Shown one piece after another: positions 1 through 11,100 of a stretch of DNA of 64,000 nucleotides (position 1 is its first letter; every line of letters starts with the position of its first letter). Source of the DNA: Paracoccus beibuensis (GTDB taxonomy: Bacteria > Pseudomonadota > Alphaproteobacteria > Rhodobacterales > Rhodobacteraceae). The translations under genes and the position numbers were made by a program. Below the pieces are notes generated by a model that was given only the letters and a program-made list of their open reading frames with translations, did not search any database and was not told where the DNA came from. The stretch spans positions 1 to 64,000 of the forward strand of contig NZ_JAOTBD010000004.1 in assembly GCF_026162625.1 (NCBI RefSeq), read 5' to 3'.

Positions 1-132
1 CCTGCGCCGAAACCGTGCCCATGCTGCTCTGGGCGCTGCTGGCCTCCGGCCAGATCCAGATGCGGAAGATCGACCGCTGGGAAAACGCTTTCTCAGCCTC
101 TCGAGCCGATGTCTCTTGACCTCGCGGCCTGA
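1..132 (+). pseudogene. 3' remnant of a transposase-like gene
   Basis: Frame 3 reads a hydrophobic-then-basic tail (TVPMLLWALLASGQIQMRK, then IDRW) and stops at 117-119. A one-base shift at the run of four A near 81-84 restores a continuation ending in PMSLDLAA at 130-132. This type of ending recalls C-termini of insertion-sequence transposases, but I cannot assign the family. The gene is cut by the window edge and appears frameshifted. The bases from 133 to 403 hold no gene I can support. They may include the end of the element and the region downstream of malQ. Confidence 0.4.
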
Positions 133-403
133 CTGGAGCCAATCTCACATGCCAGAAGGTCCTCGGTCACAAGCAGCAACCTCGCATGGGGGCCAGAAAC
201 CTCCAAGCTTTCGCTCGGTAACCATGGTGTTCTCCGCAACCCCGACGAACGATAGCATCTAACAGCATGCGATCAGCCATCGAAGTGGCATCGGGGCCCG
301 AAGATCATCTCCAACCCTCTTCGAGCGGATCGCTACCGCCTTGGAAAATCGCTCTCGCTGTCGCCACAACGTGCGCGCCCTGGCCGCACGGGTCCGCCGA
401 CCG

Positions 404-2218
404 TCATCGGCTCAGGCCTCGACGTGGCCGCTCGGCTTGCAGACCATTCGCGATCTTGCGAAAGAGCGGCAGGTCCGCGATGTCCTCAACCGATACCCCA
501 AGCTTGCGCTGCCAGTTCGGATGCTCGTCCACCGTGCTGGGGATGTTCACGGGGTCGGCTTCGCCGGTGACATCCTCCAATCTCACGGCAAGAAGCCGCG
601 ACGGGGCTTTTGCCAGGAACGCATGGACGGCCGCGACCAGATCCTCGGGCGCGGCGTCAGTGACCGGCGGGGCACCGGACCAGAGGCCGACCGCCGCCAG
701 GTCCTGAAGCAGCTGGTCGCGCTCGGTCACCCGTGTCGCCGCCTGATCCTGCGCGGCAGCGGCGTTGATCAGTCCATGCTTCAGGCGCAGGGTGACGTCG
801 TCACCGCGCCACCAGCCCTGAAAGGTCGGCAGGTCGTGAGTGGACAGGCATGCCATCGCGTTGCGCGGATAATCCTCTGGCGGGATGAAGCCCTCATCTG
901 TCCGTTCGAACAGCAGGATGCGATAAGACAGGATCCCGACCTCATCCATGACCTCGCGAAAGCCCGGAGGAACGTTGCCCAGGTCTTCGCCGATGACGAT
1001 GGTGCGGTTCTGACGCGAGGCGCGGGCCAGCGCGTCCAGCATGTCGGCCACGGGATAGCGGGCATAAGTGCCCTCGGGCGGGCCGTCACCGTCGGGGATC
1101 AGGAACAGCTGCCACAGCCCCATGGCATGGTCGATCCTCAGCGCCCCCGCCTGCCGCGTCGCCTGCTCCATCAGCGTCGCGAACGGCGCGGCCTCTCGGG
1201 CGGCCATCTCGACCGGGGATAGGGGCGCAAGGCCCCAGTCTTGGCCCGTCTCGTTGAACCAGTCGGGCGGCGCGCCGATGCGGACGCCGGGCACCACCAG
1301 CGGGTTGCCCCAGGCGCCGGAACCGTCCGACGCCTCGCCCACAGCGAAATCGAGATAAAGGCCGATGGTCATGCCCGCGCGACCGCAGGCCTCGCCCGCC
1401 TCTGCGAGCTGTCGTTGCGCCACCTGCTGAAGCCAACGGTGAAAGCGGAGGTCGTCGGCATGGGTCTGCGCGAACCGGGCCACGGCATCGCCTTCCGCGT
1501 CCTGCCATTCCTCGGGCCAGTCGCGCCACCCTGCCCCATGGCCCTGCGCCACCATCCAAGCCGACAGCGCCTCGAAAAGCGAGTGGCGACGCAGGTCCGC
1601 GCTGCCTTCGGTCAGCAGATCCTCGGCCGCGTCGGGACGACCGGCCGCGTCCCAGATCTGGCGCAGCACCGGCAGCTTCAGCGCCGCGACGCCGGCGTAG
1701 TCGACAAACTCTGCCTGCCGCAGCGACTTCAGCCGCGCCTCGGCGGCCATCTGCGGCTGAAAGCCGTGCAGGCGATCCACCGCGATGTAGAGCGGGTTGA
1801 GAAACCGCCGGTTCGACGGAGAGAACGGGCTGCAGTGCCTGGGCTTCGACAGGAACAGCGCGTGCAGCGGGTTAAGGCCGATGAAGTCCGCCCCCGCCGC
1901 GCCCAGCACCGCCGCCATGTCCGCAAGGTCGCCGAAATCGCCGATGCCCCAGTTGCGTGCCGAGCGAAGCTGATAGAGCTGAAGCGCGACGCCCCAGGCC
2001 CGGCCGTCCTCGGGCAGGTAGCACCGGGTGCCGGGATGCGCGCGCAGTTCAGGTTCCGCTGTCAGCGGCCCGGGCCGGTCCGGGTCAGCCCCGAAAGCCT
2101 GCAGAAGCTTTTCCAGCGTGGCTTCGGGGGCAAGATGCGCCTCGCCCCCCATTCCCACGTAGGTGGGCTGGATGCCATGCTCCAACGCCCGCTGCGTCAG
2201 GTCGCGCGCCTCAGGCAT
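404..2218 (-). CDS. malQ: 4-alpha-glucanotransferase (amylomaltase)
   Basis: This is a cytosolic GH77 enzyme that transfers maltosyl and longer glucan segments between 1,4-glucans and releases glucose. The 604 residues include the GH77 signatures: [18 protein letters not shown] near residue 80-97, the acid-rich [13 protein letters not shown] segment, the general acid region [17 protein letters not shown], and [13 protein letters not shown]. The protein is slightly shorter than many MalQ proteins, and the N-terminus is brief. The ATG at 2216-2218 lies inside the end of glgB (8-base overlap), so translation is probably coupled. As last gene of the glgE operon it would trim or recycle linear maltooligosaccharides made around GlgE and GlgB. 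The family is certain; the in vivo flux direction is inferred. Confidence 0.95.
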   Translation of the reverse strand: MPEARDLTQRALEHGIQPTYVGMGGEAHLAPEATLEKLLQAFGADPDRPGPLTAEPELRAHPGTRCYLPEDGRAWGVALQLYQLRSARNWGIGDFGDLADMAAVLGAAGADFIGLNPLHALFLSKPRHCSPFSPSNRRFLNPLYIAVDRLHGFQPQMAAEARLKSLRQAEFVDYAGVAALKLPVLRQIWDAAGRPDAAEDLLTEGSADLRRHSLFEALSAWMVAQGHGAGWRDWPEEWQDAEGDAVARFAQTHADDLRFHRWLQQVAQRQLAEAGEACGRAGMTIGLYLDFAVGEASDGSGAWGNPLVVPGVRIGAPPDWFNETGQDWGLAPLSPVEMAAREAAPFATLMEQATRQAGALRIDHAMGLWQLFLIPDGDGPPEGTYARYPVADMLDALARASRQNRTIVIGEDLGNVPPGFREVMDEVGILSYRILLFERTDEGFIPPEDYPRNAMACLSTHDLPTFQGWWRGDDVTLRLKHGLINAAAAQDQAATRVTERDQLLQDLAAVGLWSGAPPVTDAAPEDLVAAVHAFLAKAPSRLLAVRLEDVTGEADPVNIPSTVDEHPNWQRKLGVSVEDIADLPLFRKIANGLQAERPRRGLSR

Positions 2219-4406
2219 CTTCGCCCGGCGCCAGAACGATGGTGGCCAGCGGCGGCAGCGTCAGCCGCAGCGACTGGTCGCGCCCGTGCCACGCTTCGTC
2301 ATCCGCCTGCACCAGCCCGTGGTTCCCCAGGTTCGAACCGCCATAGCGCGCGTCGTCGCTGTTCAGGACCTCTCGCCAGAGGCCGGGCACCGGGACGCCG
2401 ATCCGGTAGTCATAGCGCGGTTCCGGCGTCAGGTTGCAGACCACGACGCAGGGGGCGGAACCGTCATCAGACTTGCGCATGTAGACCAGAACGCTCTGCT
2501 CGGCGTCGCTGGCATCGATCCATTCGAAGCCTTCGGGCGAACAGTCCAGCCGGTGCAGCGCAGGACGGTCGCGATAAAGCCGGTTCAGGTCGGCCACCAG
2601 CGCCTGCATCCCACTGTGCAGCGGATCGTCCAGCAGGTGCCAGTCCAGCGACCGGTCGTGGTTCCATTCACGCTCCTGCGCGAATTCTCCGCCCATGAAT
2701 ATCAGCTTCTTGCCTGGATGGGTCCACATGAAGCCGAAATAGGCGCGCAGGTTCGCGAACTTCTGCCAGCGGTCCCCGGCCATCTGCCCGATCAGAGAGC
2801 CCTTGCCGTGGACGACCTCGTCATGGCTCAGCGGCAGGACGAAGTTCTCCGAGAACGCGTAGACCAGGCCGAAGGTCAGGTCGTGCTGGTGGTGCCGCCT
2901 GTGGATCGGGTCGCGCCGGAAATACCCCAGCGTGTCGTGCATCCAGCCCATGTTCCACTTGAAGGCAAAGCCCAGGCCGCCGTCGTCGACGGGCCGGCTG
3001 ACCTTCGGGAAGGCGGTCGATTCCTCGGCAATGGTGATCGCGCCGGGATGATCCTGCTGCACGCGCTCGTTGACGCCGCGCAAGAACGAGATCGCCTCGA
3101 GGTTCTCGTTGCCGCCATACTCGTTCGGGATCCACTCGCCCTGCTTGCGCGAATAATCCAGGTACAGCATGGACGCCACGGCATCGACGCGCAGGGCGTC
3201 GACATGGAAGCGGTCGATCCAGTAGAGTGCGCTGGACTGCAGGAAGTTCGCGACTTCCCGGCGGCCGAAATTGTAGATCAGCGTGTTCCAGTCCTGGTGG
3301 AAGCCCTGTCGCGGGTCGGCATGTTCGTAAAGCGCGGTGCCGTCGAACTGCGCCAGACCGTGGGCGTCCGAGGGAAAGTGCGCCGGAACCCAGTCGAGAA
3401 TCACACCGATCCCGGCCTGGTGCAGGCGGTCCACCAGCCGTGCGAAGGACTCCGGGTCGCCGAAGCGGCTGGTCGGGGCAAACAGCCCCACCGGCTGATA
3501 GCCCCAGGAGCCCGAGAACGGGTGTTCGCTGACCGGCAGAAACTCGACATGGGTAAAGCCCATCTCGACCACATAGGGCACCAGCAGATCGCCAATGGTA
3601 TCATAGCTCAGGATCTCGTCGCCGCCACCGCGCCGCCACGATCCCAGATGCACCTCGTAAATCGAGATCGGGGCCCGGGCATCCTGGCGCGCTGCGCGCC
3701 CCGCCATCCAGCCGCTGTCGTGCCAGTCATGCTGAGGCAGGCCATCGATGACCGAGGCGGTTTCAGGGGGCAGTTCGTGCGCGAACCCGATCGGGTCGGC
3801 CTTCAGCGGCATCCGCTGGCCATGAGCACTGATGATCTCGTACTTGTAGATCTCTCCGGCGCCAACGCCGGGGATGAACAGCTCCCATATGCCCGGCCCG
3901 AGGCGCTTGCGCATCGGGTGGCGCCGCCCGTCCCAGGCGTTGAAGTGGCCGACGACGCTGACGCGGCGCGCGTTCGGCGCCCAGACCGCGAAGGACGTGC
4001 CCGCGACGCCTTCATGCGTCATCGGGTGCGCGCCCAGCTTGTCATAGAGCTTGCGGTGGCTGCCCTCGGCGATCAGGTATTCGTCCATCTCGCCCAAAAC
4101 GGGACCGAAGCGATACGGGTCGTCGACCTCCCACTCGTGGCTTCCGGCGGTCATCTTCAGGCGATAATCCCCTGACGGCGCAGGTCCGCAGAAAAAGCCC
4201 TCGGGATGGATGCGGGTCAGCTTGGTCGAGCCGCCGGAGGCAATGGCGCAGACCTCGGCCGCCTGCGGCGCAAAGACCCGAAGCTGACCGTCATGCCGTC
4301 CCAGGATCGAGAACGGATCGTGGTGGTTGCCACGCAGGATGGCCTCGATGGCCGCGGCGCTCGGGCCGTCGGGGCGGGTTTCGGGAAGGTTTGCCGTCTC
4401 GCTCAT
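2211..4406 (-). CDS. glgB: 1,4-alpha-glucan branching enzyme
   Basis: GH13 branching enzyme of 731 residues, the usual length. It introduces alpha-1,6 branches into glucan. It has an N-terminal domain followed by CBM48 ([21 protein letters not shown]), then the TIM barrel with the nucleophile region [19 protein letters not shown], the acid AEESTAFP and the [12 protein letters not shown] motif, and a C-terminal beta domain. The start overlaps the stop of the treS fusion by ATGA (4403-4406) and the end overlaps malQ. The position between the maltose-1-phosphate branch and malQ matches a GlgE-pathway operon, where GlgB branches the polymer GlgE elongates. No glgA or glgC is present in the window. 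Confidence 0.97.
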   Translation of the reverse strand: MSETANLPETRPDGPSAAAIEAILRGNHHDPFSILGRHDGQLRVFAPQAAEVCAIASGGSTKLTRIHPEGFFCGPAPSGDYRLKMTAGSHEWEVDDPYRFGPVLGEMDEYLIAEGSHRKLYDKLGAHPMTHEGVAGTSFAVWAPNARRVSVVGHFNAWDGRRHPMRKRLGPGIWELFIPGVGAGEIYKYEIISAHGQRMPLKADPIGFAHELPPETASVIDGLPQHDWHDSGWMAGRAARQDARAPISIYEVHLGSWRRGGGDEILSYDTIGDLLVPYVVEMGFTHVEFLPVSEHPFSGSWGYQPVGLFAPTSRFGDPESFARLVDRLHQAGIGVILDWVPAHFPSDAHGLAQFDGTALYEHADPRQGFHQDWNTLIYNFGRREVANFLQSSALYWIDRFHVDALRVDAVASMLYLDYSRKQGEWIPNEYGGNENLEAISFLRGVNERVQQDHPGAITIAEESTAFPKVSRPVDDGGLGFAFKWNMGWMHDTLGYFRRDPIHRRHHQHDLTFGLVYAFSENFVLPLSHDEVVHGKGSLIGQMAGDRWQKFANLRAYFGFMWTHPGKKLIFMGGEFAQEREWNHDRSLDWHLLDDPLHSGMQALVADLNRLYRDRPALHRLDCSPEGFEWIDASDAEQSVLVYMRKSDDGSAPCVVVCNLTPEPRYDYRIGVPVPGLWREVLNSDDARYGGSNLGNHGLVQADDEAWHGRDQSLRLTLPPLATIVLAPGEDA

Positions 4407-7400
4407 GGGGCCTCGTCCAGAAGATCAAGGATGCCGCGCAGGGGAAGGCCGACCCAGGTCGGGCGGTTCCCAAGCTCGTATCCGGTTTCGTAGATCGCCT
4501 TTTGCAGCAGGAACAGGTCCAGCAGCGCCTGCATGGCGTCGTCGTTGTCGGGCAGGTTCGGCGCGCCTTCGCCATGGCTGCGATAGGCGCCCATGAAGTC
4601 CCGCGCAACCGATCGCCGCCATTCCTCGATCCGCGTCGTGGCGCGCTCTGCCCCGGCGGGGGCATCATGGCGGTGGCGCGCCATGACCGAAAGCGCCGCA
4701 TAGTCGAACGACCGCAGCATGCCGGCCACGTCGCGCAGGGGCGACGATTTAGCACGCCGCTCCTCCAGGGTGCGCGCGGGTTCGCCTTCGAAGTCGATGA
4801 TGGCGACGTCGTTCTGGGCCAGCAGGACCTGACCCAGGTGGTAGTCGCCATGGATGCGCGACAGCTTGCCGGACGGCGCGATCCCCGATGCCTTGCGGAG
4901 GCGCGCCATCAGGTCGTCCTTGCGCTGCTGCAGTTCCCGCGCCAGCGGAAGGGCGTCCTTGGGCAGTTGGTCCTGGGCCTGCTGAAGGCGCGACAGCATC
5001 GCCTCGGCCTCGGCTTCGGCGGTGCGGGTCCAGTCGGCCAGATGATCGACCGTCAGATCCTCGGTCGCGAAGGCCGGGTCTTCGGTCGGCGTCGCAAGCG
5101 CCTTGTGCAGCTGCGCCGTGCGTTCGCCCAGAAGCGCGCCGATGCTCAGCGGGAAATCGAAGGACGGGGACGTCACGTCCGGCTCCTGCTCGGACGGCCA
5201 GGACTCGTGCTCGTTGAACTCCAGCATCAGCGCGTCGAAGATCCCGGTCCAGGCATCGCCGCGGTTGGCGACGAAGGCGAAGGCGGCGGCCAGCACGGTT
5301 CGGGCGTCTCCCTCGTGGGTGACCTGGCCCAGATATGCGGGCGTATGCGGGTATCCAGCCGTCTCGGTCAGAAAGCGCGCGACTTCGACATCGGGCTGCT
5401 CGCCCTCGCGCAGGCGGCGATAGAGCTTGAGGATGATCTGGTCGGTGAACGCGATCGAGATGTTCGACTGCTCGACCCCCAGCTGGCGCGGATCGCCCGG
5501 CTCGGTGATCTCGCGCAGCGCGTCGGTGCCGCTGAAGCGCAGGTCGCCCTTACGGCTGTCGGCCTTCATCGCATCCAGGAAGAGGCCCGGCAGCCGTTCG
5601 TCATAGGCGCCGTCGATCAGCGCACCAACACGCGCCGTGTGGCGTGTCTTGGCCAGCGTGTAGGACAGGCGCGGCGCACCCGGGCGCAGATTCTCCTCTC
5701 CCCACCGGGCGGACAGCGGCAGGAAGTAGCTGTGCTGTTCGTCCGACAGCGTCACGTCGATCGACACCAACGCGTGATCGGGATCGACCTCGCCCATCGG
5801 GGTCATCTTGACCGCACTGATCTTCTCGTCCTTGGCGGCGAACCAGCGCTGCATCGGCAGCCATTGCGGCAGCACGTCGTTCTGGAACTGCGTGCCCTCT
5901 CGTCCCTTCAGCGCGGTCAGGACGCGGCCGTCGCGAGTGGTCAGCGTCATGAACTCGGGCAGGATGTCGGGCAGCTGCTCGTGCCAGGCGGGCGTTTCCT
6001 CGTCGCTGGCCAGCGCGAACCAGTAGAAGCCATAGGCCGGCAGCGTCAGCATGTAGGGCAGATCACCCACTGGCGGGAAGGCCGACCGCCCGGTCAACTC
6101 GACGGGCACCTTGTCGCGGTGACGCGCCAGGTCCAGTTCGACCGCCTGCGCGGCGTCGGACAGGTTGGCCACGCACAGATAGGCGCGATCCTCGTGTTCG
6201 CGGATATAGGCCAGGATCTTGCGGTTCCGGGGATAGAGCAGCGTCATCGTGCCCCGCCCGAAGGCCGGGTGCTGGCGGCGCACGGTGATCATCCGGCGCA
6301 TCCAGTTCAGAAGCGAGGATGGATCGTCGGCCTGCGATTCCACGTTGATGACCTGGTGGCCATAGACAGCATCGATGATTGCCGGCAGATAAAGCTGCTG
6401 CGGCTTCGCGGCCGAGAACCCGGCATTGCGGTCGCCAGACCATTGCATCGGCGTCCTGACCCCGTCACGGTCGCCCAGGTAGTAGTTGTCGCCCATGCCG
6501 ATCTCATCGCCGTAATAGATGATCGGTGTGCCGGGCATGGACAGCAGCAGCGAGTTCAGCAGCTCGATCTTGCGCCGGTCGTTCTGCATCAGCGGCGCCA
6601 GCCGGCGGCGGATGCCCAGGTTGATCCGCGCCCGCGTGTCGGCGGCATAGGTCTGCCACAGGTAGTCGCGTTCTTCCGACGTCACCATCTCCAGCGTCAG
6701 TTCGTCATGGTTGCGCAGGAAGATGCCCCACTGGCAGGCCTCGGGGATCTCGGGCGTCTGGCGGATGATGTCGGTGATCGGGTGGCGGTCCGCCTGGGCC
6801 AACGCCATGTACATCCGCGGCATCAGCGGGAAGTGAAAGCCCATGTGGCATTCGTCGCCGTCGCCGAAATAGGGGCGCGTGTCCTCGGGCCACTGGTTGG
6901 CCTCGGCCAGCAGCATCCGGTCGGGGAAATGCGCGTCCAGGTCGGCGCGGATCGCCTTCAGGACATCATGCGTCTCGGGCAGGTTCTCGTTGTTGGTGCC
7001 GTCGCGTTCCACCAGATATGGGATCGCGTCCAGCCGCAGCCCGTCGACGCCCATCTCCAGCCACATGCGCATGACCTTCAGGACTTCCTGCAGCACGCGC
7101 GGATTGTCGAAGTTCAGGTCGGGCTGGTGCGAATAGAAGCGGTGCCAGTAATAGGCGCCCGCCACCGGGTCCCATGTCCAGTTCGACCGCTCCGTGTCCA
7201 GGAAGATGATCCGCGTCTCGGGCCATTTCTCGTCCGTGTCGGACCAGACGTAGTAGTCGCGGGCAGCCGAACCGGGCTTGGCGTGGCGGGCCTTCTGGAA
7301 CCACGGGTGCTGGTCGCTGGTGTGGTTGATGACCAGTTCGGTGATCACCCGGATGCCGCGCTTGTGCGCCTCGGTCACGAACGCCTTGAAGTCCTTCATG

Positions 7401-7690
7401 GTCCCATACGACGGGTTGATCGACCTGTAGTCCGAGATGTCATAGCCGTCGTCGCGCAGGGGGGACGGATAGAAGGGCAGCACCCAGATCGCCGTGACGC
7501 CCAGCTCCTGCACATAGTCCAGCCGCTGCATCAAGCCCGCGAAATCGCCGATCCCGTCGCCGTTCGAATCCTGGAACGCCTTGATGTGCAACTGATAGAT
7601 GATCGCGTCCTTGTACCAGTCGGCGCAGTCGCGGTCGATTCCGCCGCGCACGGCAAAGCTGGCTTGGTCTTTCTTCGTCGAGATATTCAT
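4403..7690 (-). CDS. treS: Trehalose synthase fused to maltokinase
   Basis: This is a 1095-residue bifunctional protein. Residues 1 to about 550 are GH13 trehalose synthase, which interconverts trehalose and maltose. It carries [20 protein letters not shown], the nucleophile in [10 protein letters not shown] (Asp about 221), the acid in LLAEANQWP (Glu about 263) and FLRNHDELT (Asp about 329). From about 570 to the end is a Pep2/Mak-type maltokinase with an aminoglycoside-phosphotransferase-like fold, showing [11 protein letters not shown] and [10 protein letters not shown] near residue 945-970. It uses ATP to make maltose 1-phosphate for GlgE. The start ATG shares one base with the glgE stop (TGATG at 7688-7692), and the end overlaps glgB. 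TreS-Mak fusions are known in many bacteria; the fusion puts both steps before GlgE in one chain. Confidence 0.97.
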   Translation of the reverse strand: MNISTKKDQASFAVRGGIDRDCADWYKDAIIYQLHIKAFQDSNGDGIGDFAGLMQRLDYVQELGVTAIWVLPFYPSPLRDDGYDISDYRSINPSYGTMKDFKAFVTEAHKRGIRVITELVINHTSDQHPWFQKARHAKPGSAARDYYVWSDTDEKWPETRIIFLDTERSNWTWDPVAGAYYWHRFYSHQPDLNFDNPRVLQEVLKVMRMWLEMGVDGLRLDAIPYLVERDGTNNENLPETHDVLKAIRADLDAHFPDRMLLAEANQWPEDTRPYFGDGDECHMGFHFPLMPRMYMALAQADRHPITDIIRQTPEIPEACQWGIFLRNHDELTLEMVTSEERDYLWQTYAADTRARINLGIRRRLAPLMQNDRRKIELLNSLLLSMPGTPIIYYGDEIGMGDNYYLGDRDGVRTPMQWSGDRNAGFSAAKPQQLYLPAIIDAVYGHQVINVESQADDPSSLLNWMRRMITVRRQHPAFGRGTMTLLYPRNRKILAYIREHEDRAYLCVANLSDAAQAVELDLARHRDKVPVELTGRSAFPPVGDLPYMLTLPAYGFYWFALASDEETPAWHEQLPDILPEFMTLTTRDGRVLTALKGREGTQFQNDVLPQWLPMQRWFAAKDEKISAVKMTPMGEVDPDHALVSIDVTLSDEQHSYFLPLSARWGEENLRPGAPRLSYTLAKTRHTARVGALIDGAYDERLPGLFLDAMKADSRKGDLRFSGTDALREITEPGDPRQLGVEQSNISIAFTDQIILKLYRRLREGEQPDVEVARFLTETAGYPHTPAYLGQVTHEGDARTVLAAAFAFVANRGDAWTGIFDALMLEFNEHESWPSEQEPDVTSPSFDFPLSIGALLGERTAQLHKALATPTEDPAFATEDLTVDHLADWTRTAEAEAEAMLSRLQQAQDQLPKDALPLARELQQRKDDLMARLRKASGIAPSGKLSRIHGDYHLGQVLLAQNDVAIIDFEGEPARTLEERRAKSSPLRDVAGMLRSFDYAALSVMARHRHDAPAGAERATTRIEEWRRSVARDFMGAYRSHGEGAPNLPDNDDAMQALLDLFLLQKAIYETGYELGNRPTWVGLPLRGILDLLDEAP

Positions 7691-9723
7691 CAGCGCGCCA
7701 CCCCCGGGGCCAGAAGCTGCCACATCACATAGGGCCGTGTCTGAGGATCGAGTTCAAGCCACTGGTACTTGCCGTGCCAGGTGAAGCTGTTGCCGTGGAC
7801 AAGGTCGCGCACCTCGATGGATGCGTCGTCGGGCAGGCCGAATTCCCACAATGGAACCTCGAACTGGAAGGACTGGACGTTGTGCGGGTCCAGGTTGACG
7901 TGGATCAGGACGAAGTTGTCCCCTGCCCGCTTGCCATAGGCCAGCACCTGGTCGCTGCCGGCGTGATAGAACTTGAGGTTCGTGAAATGCCGCAGCGCCG
8001 GGTGTTCGTGGCGCAGCCGGTTCACCAGCCGGATGTCGTCCTGAATGTTGCCCGGCTGGTCCATGTCCCAGACACGGATCTGGTACTTCTCCGAGTCCAG
8101 ATATTCCTCCTTGCCGGGCACGGGGGCGGCGTCGCAGATCTCAAACCCGTTATAGACGCCGTAGTTGCCGCCAAGCGTCGCCGCCAGCACCAGCCGCGTC
8201 CGAAAGCCCGGCCGCCCGCTGGTCTGCAGAAAGCGCGGGTTGATGTCAGGGGTGTTGACGAAGAAGTTTGGGCGCATGACTTCCCGACTGTCGCTCTGGG
8301 TCAGCTCGATCAGGTAGTCTGTCAGTTCTTCCTTGGTGTTTCGCCACGTGAAATAGGAATAGGACTGCGAAAAGCCGATCTTCGCCAGCCGCTTCATGAC
8401 CTTCGGTCGGGTGAATGCCTCGGCCAGGAAGATCACTTCAGGATGCTTGGCGCGCACTTCCGCGATCATCCATTCCCAGAACGGGAACGGCTTGGTGTGG
8501 GGATTATCGACGCGGAAAATCCTGACGCCGTGCTCCACCCAGAACAGCACGATGTCGCGCAGCGCGTACCACAGGTCCGGCAGGGCCTTGCGATAGAAAT
8601 GGACGTTGACGATGTCTTCGTACTTCTTGGGCGGATTCTCGGCGAACTTGATGGTGCCGTCGGGGCGCCAGTCGAACCACTCAGGGTGTTCGCGGATCCA
8701 GGGGTGGTCGGGCGAACACTGGATGGCAAAGTCGAGCGCAATCTCCAGCCCGTGATCGCGTGCGGCATCGACCAGGCGGCGGAAGTCGTCGAAGCTTCCC
8801 AGTTCGGGGTGGATGGAGTCGTGGCCGCCTTCGTCGGAACCGATGGCATAGGGGCTGCCTGGATCGTCGGGCCCTGGTGTCAACGTGTTGTTGCGGCCCT
8901 TGCGATTGGTGCGGCCGATGGGATGGATCGGCGGGAAATACAGAACATCGAAGCCGAGGTCACGGACATAGGGCAGCCGCGCGATGACATCGTCGAAGGT
9001 GCCGTGCCGATGTTCGTCGTTAGACTGCGACCGGGGCATCAACTCGTACCATGCGCTGAAGGCGGCAGCCTCCCGGTCGGCGAAGACCGGCAGCAGCCTG
9101 TAACGCGTGGCGTCGGTGCGGGGGCCGACGTGGCGCATCAGCTCGACCGTCTCGGGTGCGCCGAGACGACCGAAGCGCAGGCCGTCATGTTCATCGCCGC
9201 GCATCGCCCCGTCATCCTCGGCCAGAAGCGCCGAGATGGCGCCGCGGCCGGCCTCGTCGGCGCGGCTGTCGGGAGCCAATACGGCCGCGAGCAGGTTGCG
9301 ACCCTCCTCCAGCTCCAGCGCGATGGACTGGCCGGCGGCGTGCTTCTTGGCGACTTCCTTGCGCCATGTCAGGAACAGGTCGCGCCAAGCCAGGATCGTG
9401 ACCTCGTATTGGCCGGGCTGCTCGAGGACCATGTTGCCCTGCCAGCGATCGTTTTCCAGGAACCGCATCGGCGCTTCGGTAAAGCTGTCTGTGCCCGCGC
9501 GCCTGAACAGAAGGGCCGTGTCGATGCTGTCGTGGCCGTCGGAAAAGATGTCCGCCTGAACCGTGGCCGTCTGTCCGGCAACGACCTTGGCCGAGAACCG
9601 CCCGCCATCGATCTCGATCGAGACGCCCTCGATGGCAATGCGCGACCGCGAGAGTGCCTTCAGCGCCTCCTGACCCGTCATCGGTTGAGAGACATCGTTG
9701 TCCGAGACGTAGTGCTCTGCCAT
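7690..9723 (-). CDS. glgE: Alpha-1,4-glucan:maltose-1-phosphate maltosyltransferase
   Basis: GH13_3 enzyme that adds maltosyl units from maltose 1-phosphate to the non-reducing end of alpha-1,4-glucan. The 677 residues start with an N-terminal beta domain (to about 200), then LGFDVLYFPPIHPIGRTNRK, LEIALDFAIQCSPDHPW, the nucleophile in RIFRVDNPHTKPFPFWEW (Asp about 406) and the acid in FLAEAFTRPKVM (Glu about 435). A longer open frame extends upstream to 10476. I chose the ATG at 9721-9723 because a GGGGAG site sits 8 bases before it and family homology begins there. It is the first gene of the four-gene alpha-glucan operon and is divergent from the flavoprotein gene at 9862, so the operon promoter probably lies at 9724-9861. 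Confidence 0.97.
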   Translation of the reverse strand: MAEHYVSDNDVSQPMTGQEALKALSRSRIAIEGVSIEIDGGRFSAKVVAGQTATVQADIFSDGHDSIDTALLFRRAGTDSFTEAPMRFLENDRWQGNMVLEQPGQYEVTILAWRDLFLTWRKEVAKKHAAGQSIALELEEGRNLLAAVLAPDSRADEAGRGAISALLAEDDGAMRGDEHDGLRFGRLGAPETVELMRHVGPRTDATRYRLLPVFADREAAAFSAWYELMPRSQSNDEHRHGTFDDVIARLPYVRDLGFDVLYFPPIHPIGRTNRKGRNNTLTPGPDDPGSPYAIGSDEGGHDSIHPELGSFDDFRRLVDAARDHGLEIALDFAIQCSPDHPWIREHPEWFDWRPDGTIKFAENPPKKYEDIVNVHFYRKALPDLWYALRDIVLFWVEHGVRIFRVDNPHTKPFPFWEWMIAEVRAKHPEVIFLAEAFTRPKVMKRLAKIGFSQSYSYFTWRNTKEELTDYLIELTQSDSREVMRPNFFVNTPDINPRFLQTSGRPGFRTRLVLAATLGGNYGVYNGFEICDAAPVPGKEEYLDSEKYQIRVWDMDQPGNIQDDIRLVNRLRHEHPALRHFTNLKFYHAGSDQVLAYGKRAGDNFVLIHVNLDPHNVQSFQFEVPLWEFGLPDDASIEVRDLVHGNSFTWHGKYQWLELDPQTRPYVMWQLLAPGVAR

Positions 9724-9861
9724 TTCACGCTCCCCGAAAATGCCTTGGATGAACAGTCTGACGGATGAATTGTTCCATTCCGCCCGGCCCGCGTCGGCCC
9801 TTGTCGGGGAACAAAGTGCGGCTGCCGCGGTTCCGGGCACCCCGAGGAACAAGAGGCCTCC

Positions 9862-10743
9862 ATGCGCCACGACGCGATCATCATCGGCGGCAGCTATTCC
9901 GGCATGTCGGCGGCCCTGCAACTGCTGCGCGCGCGCCGTAGCATCCTGGTCATCGATTCGGGCAGACCGCGCAATCACCCCGCCAGTCACGCGCATGCGG
10001 TGCTGGGCGGCGACGGCGTCGCGCGCGACACGCTGGCCTCGGACGCCCGAGAACAACTGGCGCGCTATCCGACGCTGACGTGGGTTGATGGCACGGCTAC
10101 CGGAGTCACGGGCAGCCTCGACAACTTTCGGGTCACGACCGGTGACGGGCAGGTCCATGAGGGTCGCCGCGTCCTCTTTGCCATCGGCGTGTCCGATACC
10201 TTGCCGGCCATTCCCGGCCTTGCCGATCAGTGGGGGAAGACGGTCTTCCACTGCCCCTATTGCCACGCCTACGAACTGAACAAGGGTCCCATCGCTGTCA
10301 TCGCCGTCGGTGCGCGGTCTCTGGACCAGGTGCGACTGCTGACCGATTGGGGGCCGGTCACGCTGCTCTGCAACCGGTCCCTGACACTGGGTCGCGCGAC
10401 CCGGGCCGCGTTGGAGCACCTGAAGGTAGCGGTCGAGGAAACCGCCATCTCGCACGTTGCTCCCGGTCGTGTTCACCTGGCCGACGACCGTATTCTATCC
10501 GCCGCGGGCATCTTCACCAGCTCGGCCACGGCACCCGCCGGTGCGCTTGCTCGCGAATTTGGCTGCCGGCTGTCCGAACTGCCGACCGAGCAGTTCATCG
10601 TCACGACCGACCGCCGCGAAACCTCCGTCGCCGGCGCTTATGCCTGCGGGGACGCCGCCCTCAGCCACCACTCCATCAGCCTCGCCATGGCGGACGGCGC
10701 ATGGGCAGGATCGCAGATCCACCACGACCTGGTCCAGTGCTGA
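9862..10743 (+). CDS. Thioredoxin-reductase-like NAD(P)/FAD oxidoreductase
   Basis: 293 residues. The N-terminal FAD dinucleotide fold is IIIGGSYSGMSAALQLL at residues 6-22. A CPYC pair follows at Cys131 and Cys134 within VFHCPYCHAYELN. The C-terminal FAD motif is YACGDAALS. The NADPH-binding glycine motif around AVIAVGARSLDQ is degenerate compared with true TrxB, so the reductant is uncertain. Family members of this size with HCP(Y/F)CH often act on small dithiols or remain unassigned. A GAGGCCTCC stretch lies just before the ATG. It is divergent from glgE and upstream of the tRNA. The substrate cannot be named; calling it trxB would be over-annotation. Confidence 0.85.
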   Translation: MRHDAIIIGGSYSGMSAALQLLRARRSILVIDSGRPRNHPASHAHAVLGGDGVARDTLASDAREQLARYPTLTWVDGTATGVTGSLDNFRVTTGDGQVHEGRRVLFAIGVSDTLPAIPGLADQWGKTVFHCPYCHAYELNKGPIAVIAVGARSLDQVRLLTDWGPVTLLCNRSLTLGRATRAALEHLKVAVEETAISHVAPGRVHLADDRILSAAGIFTSSATAPAGALAREFGCRLSELPTEQFIVTTDRRETSVAGAYACGDAALSHHSISLAMADGAWAGSQIHHDLVQC

Positions 10744-10886
10744 CCTCCGCCCGGCCGAAAAGGGAACCGGCAGCCGCTCGACCACTTAGCCTTCAACAAC
10801 CGGGCCTTACACCCGTCCTGCTCGACATGCCGCAATCCCTCAAAAAGCCCTTGTCCTGCTCTGACGACATCCATATACGGGTCGAC

Positions 10887-10976
10887 GGAGACGTGGCCGA
10901 GTGGTCGAAGGCACACCCCTGCTAAGGGTGCAGGCCCGAAAGGGTCTCGAGGGTTCGAATCCCTTCGTCTCCGCCA
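10887..10976 (+). tRNA. tRNA-Ser (anticodon GCT)
   Basis: A 90-base class II tRNA with encoded CCA. The acceptor stem GGAGACG pairs with CGTCTCC (10966-10972), followed by discriminator G and CCA. The anticodon stem CACCC/GGGTG encloses CTGCTAA, with GCT at 10921-10923. A long variable arm of the serine type follows, and the T arm contains GGTTCGAAT. It decodes AGC and AGU. Its 3' half is the boundary of the decayed island that follows. Confidence 0.97.
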
Positions 10977-11074
10977 CTACCCTTTTCCAAGTTTCTAATT
11001 ATCGGGCGTTTTTTGCTGTCGATCAGCCTTGGGGTAGCGACCGGGGTAGCATTGTCTCGTCTTGAGGTATTGGA
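10922..11074 (-). pseudogene. Tail of a tyrosine integrase gene reading into tRNA-Ser
   Basis: The minus strand reads NATPVATPRLIDSKKRPII and then continues through the antisense of the tRNA 3' half as GGDEGIRTLE, ending at 10922-10924. DEGIRTLE-type endings are a known artefact of coding frames that run through antisense tRNA-Ser. The ATPVATP tail is like the C-terminus of integrases that sit beside their tRNA attachment site. Nothing upstream of 11074 continues this frame, so only the distal end remains. It is best read as a scar of a past integration. The tail similarity is from memory and was not searched. Confidence 0.4.
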
Positions 11075-11100
11075 TCATTCCCCCTTTGCAAGATAGGCGC

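Noticed and set aside
4391..7732. Long plus-strand open frame of over 1100 codons
   Set aside because: It is antisense to the treS-maltokinase gene, whose motifs and overlaps are unmistakable. High-GC third positions create such mirror frames; its sequence is rich in H, R, Q and V, with no domain.
7774..9768. Plus-strand open frame of about 660 codons
   Set aside because: It is antisense to glgE; no recognisable motif.
9724..10476. Upstream extension of the glgE frame
   Set aside because: It overlaps the divergent oxidoreductase gene and lacks family similarity; the GGGGAG site supports 9723.
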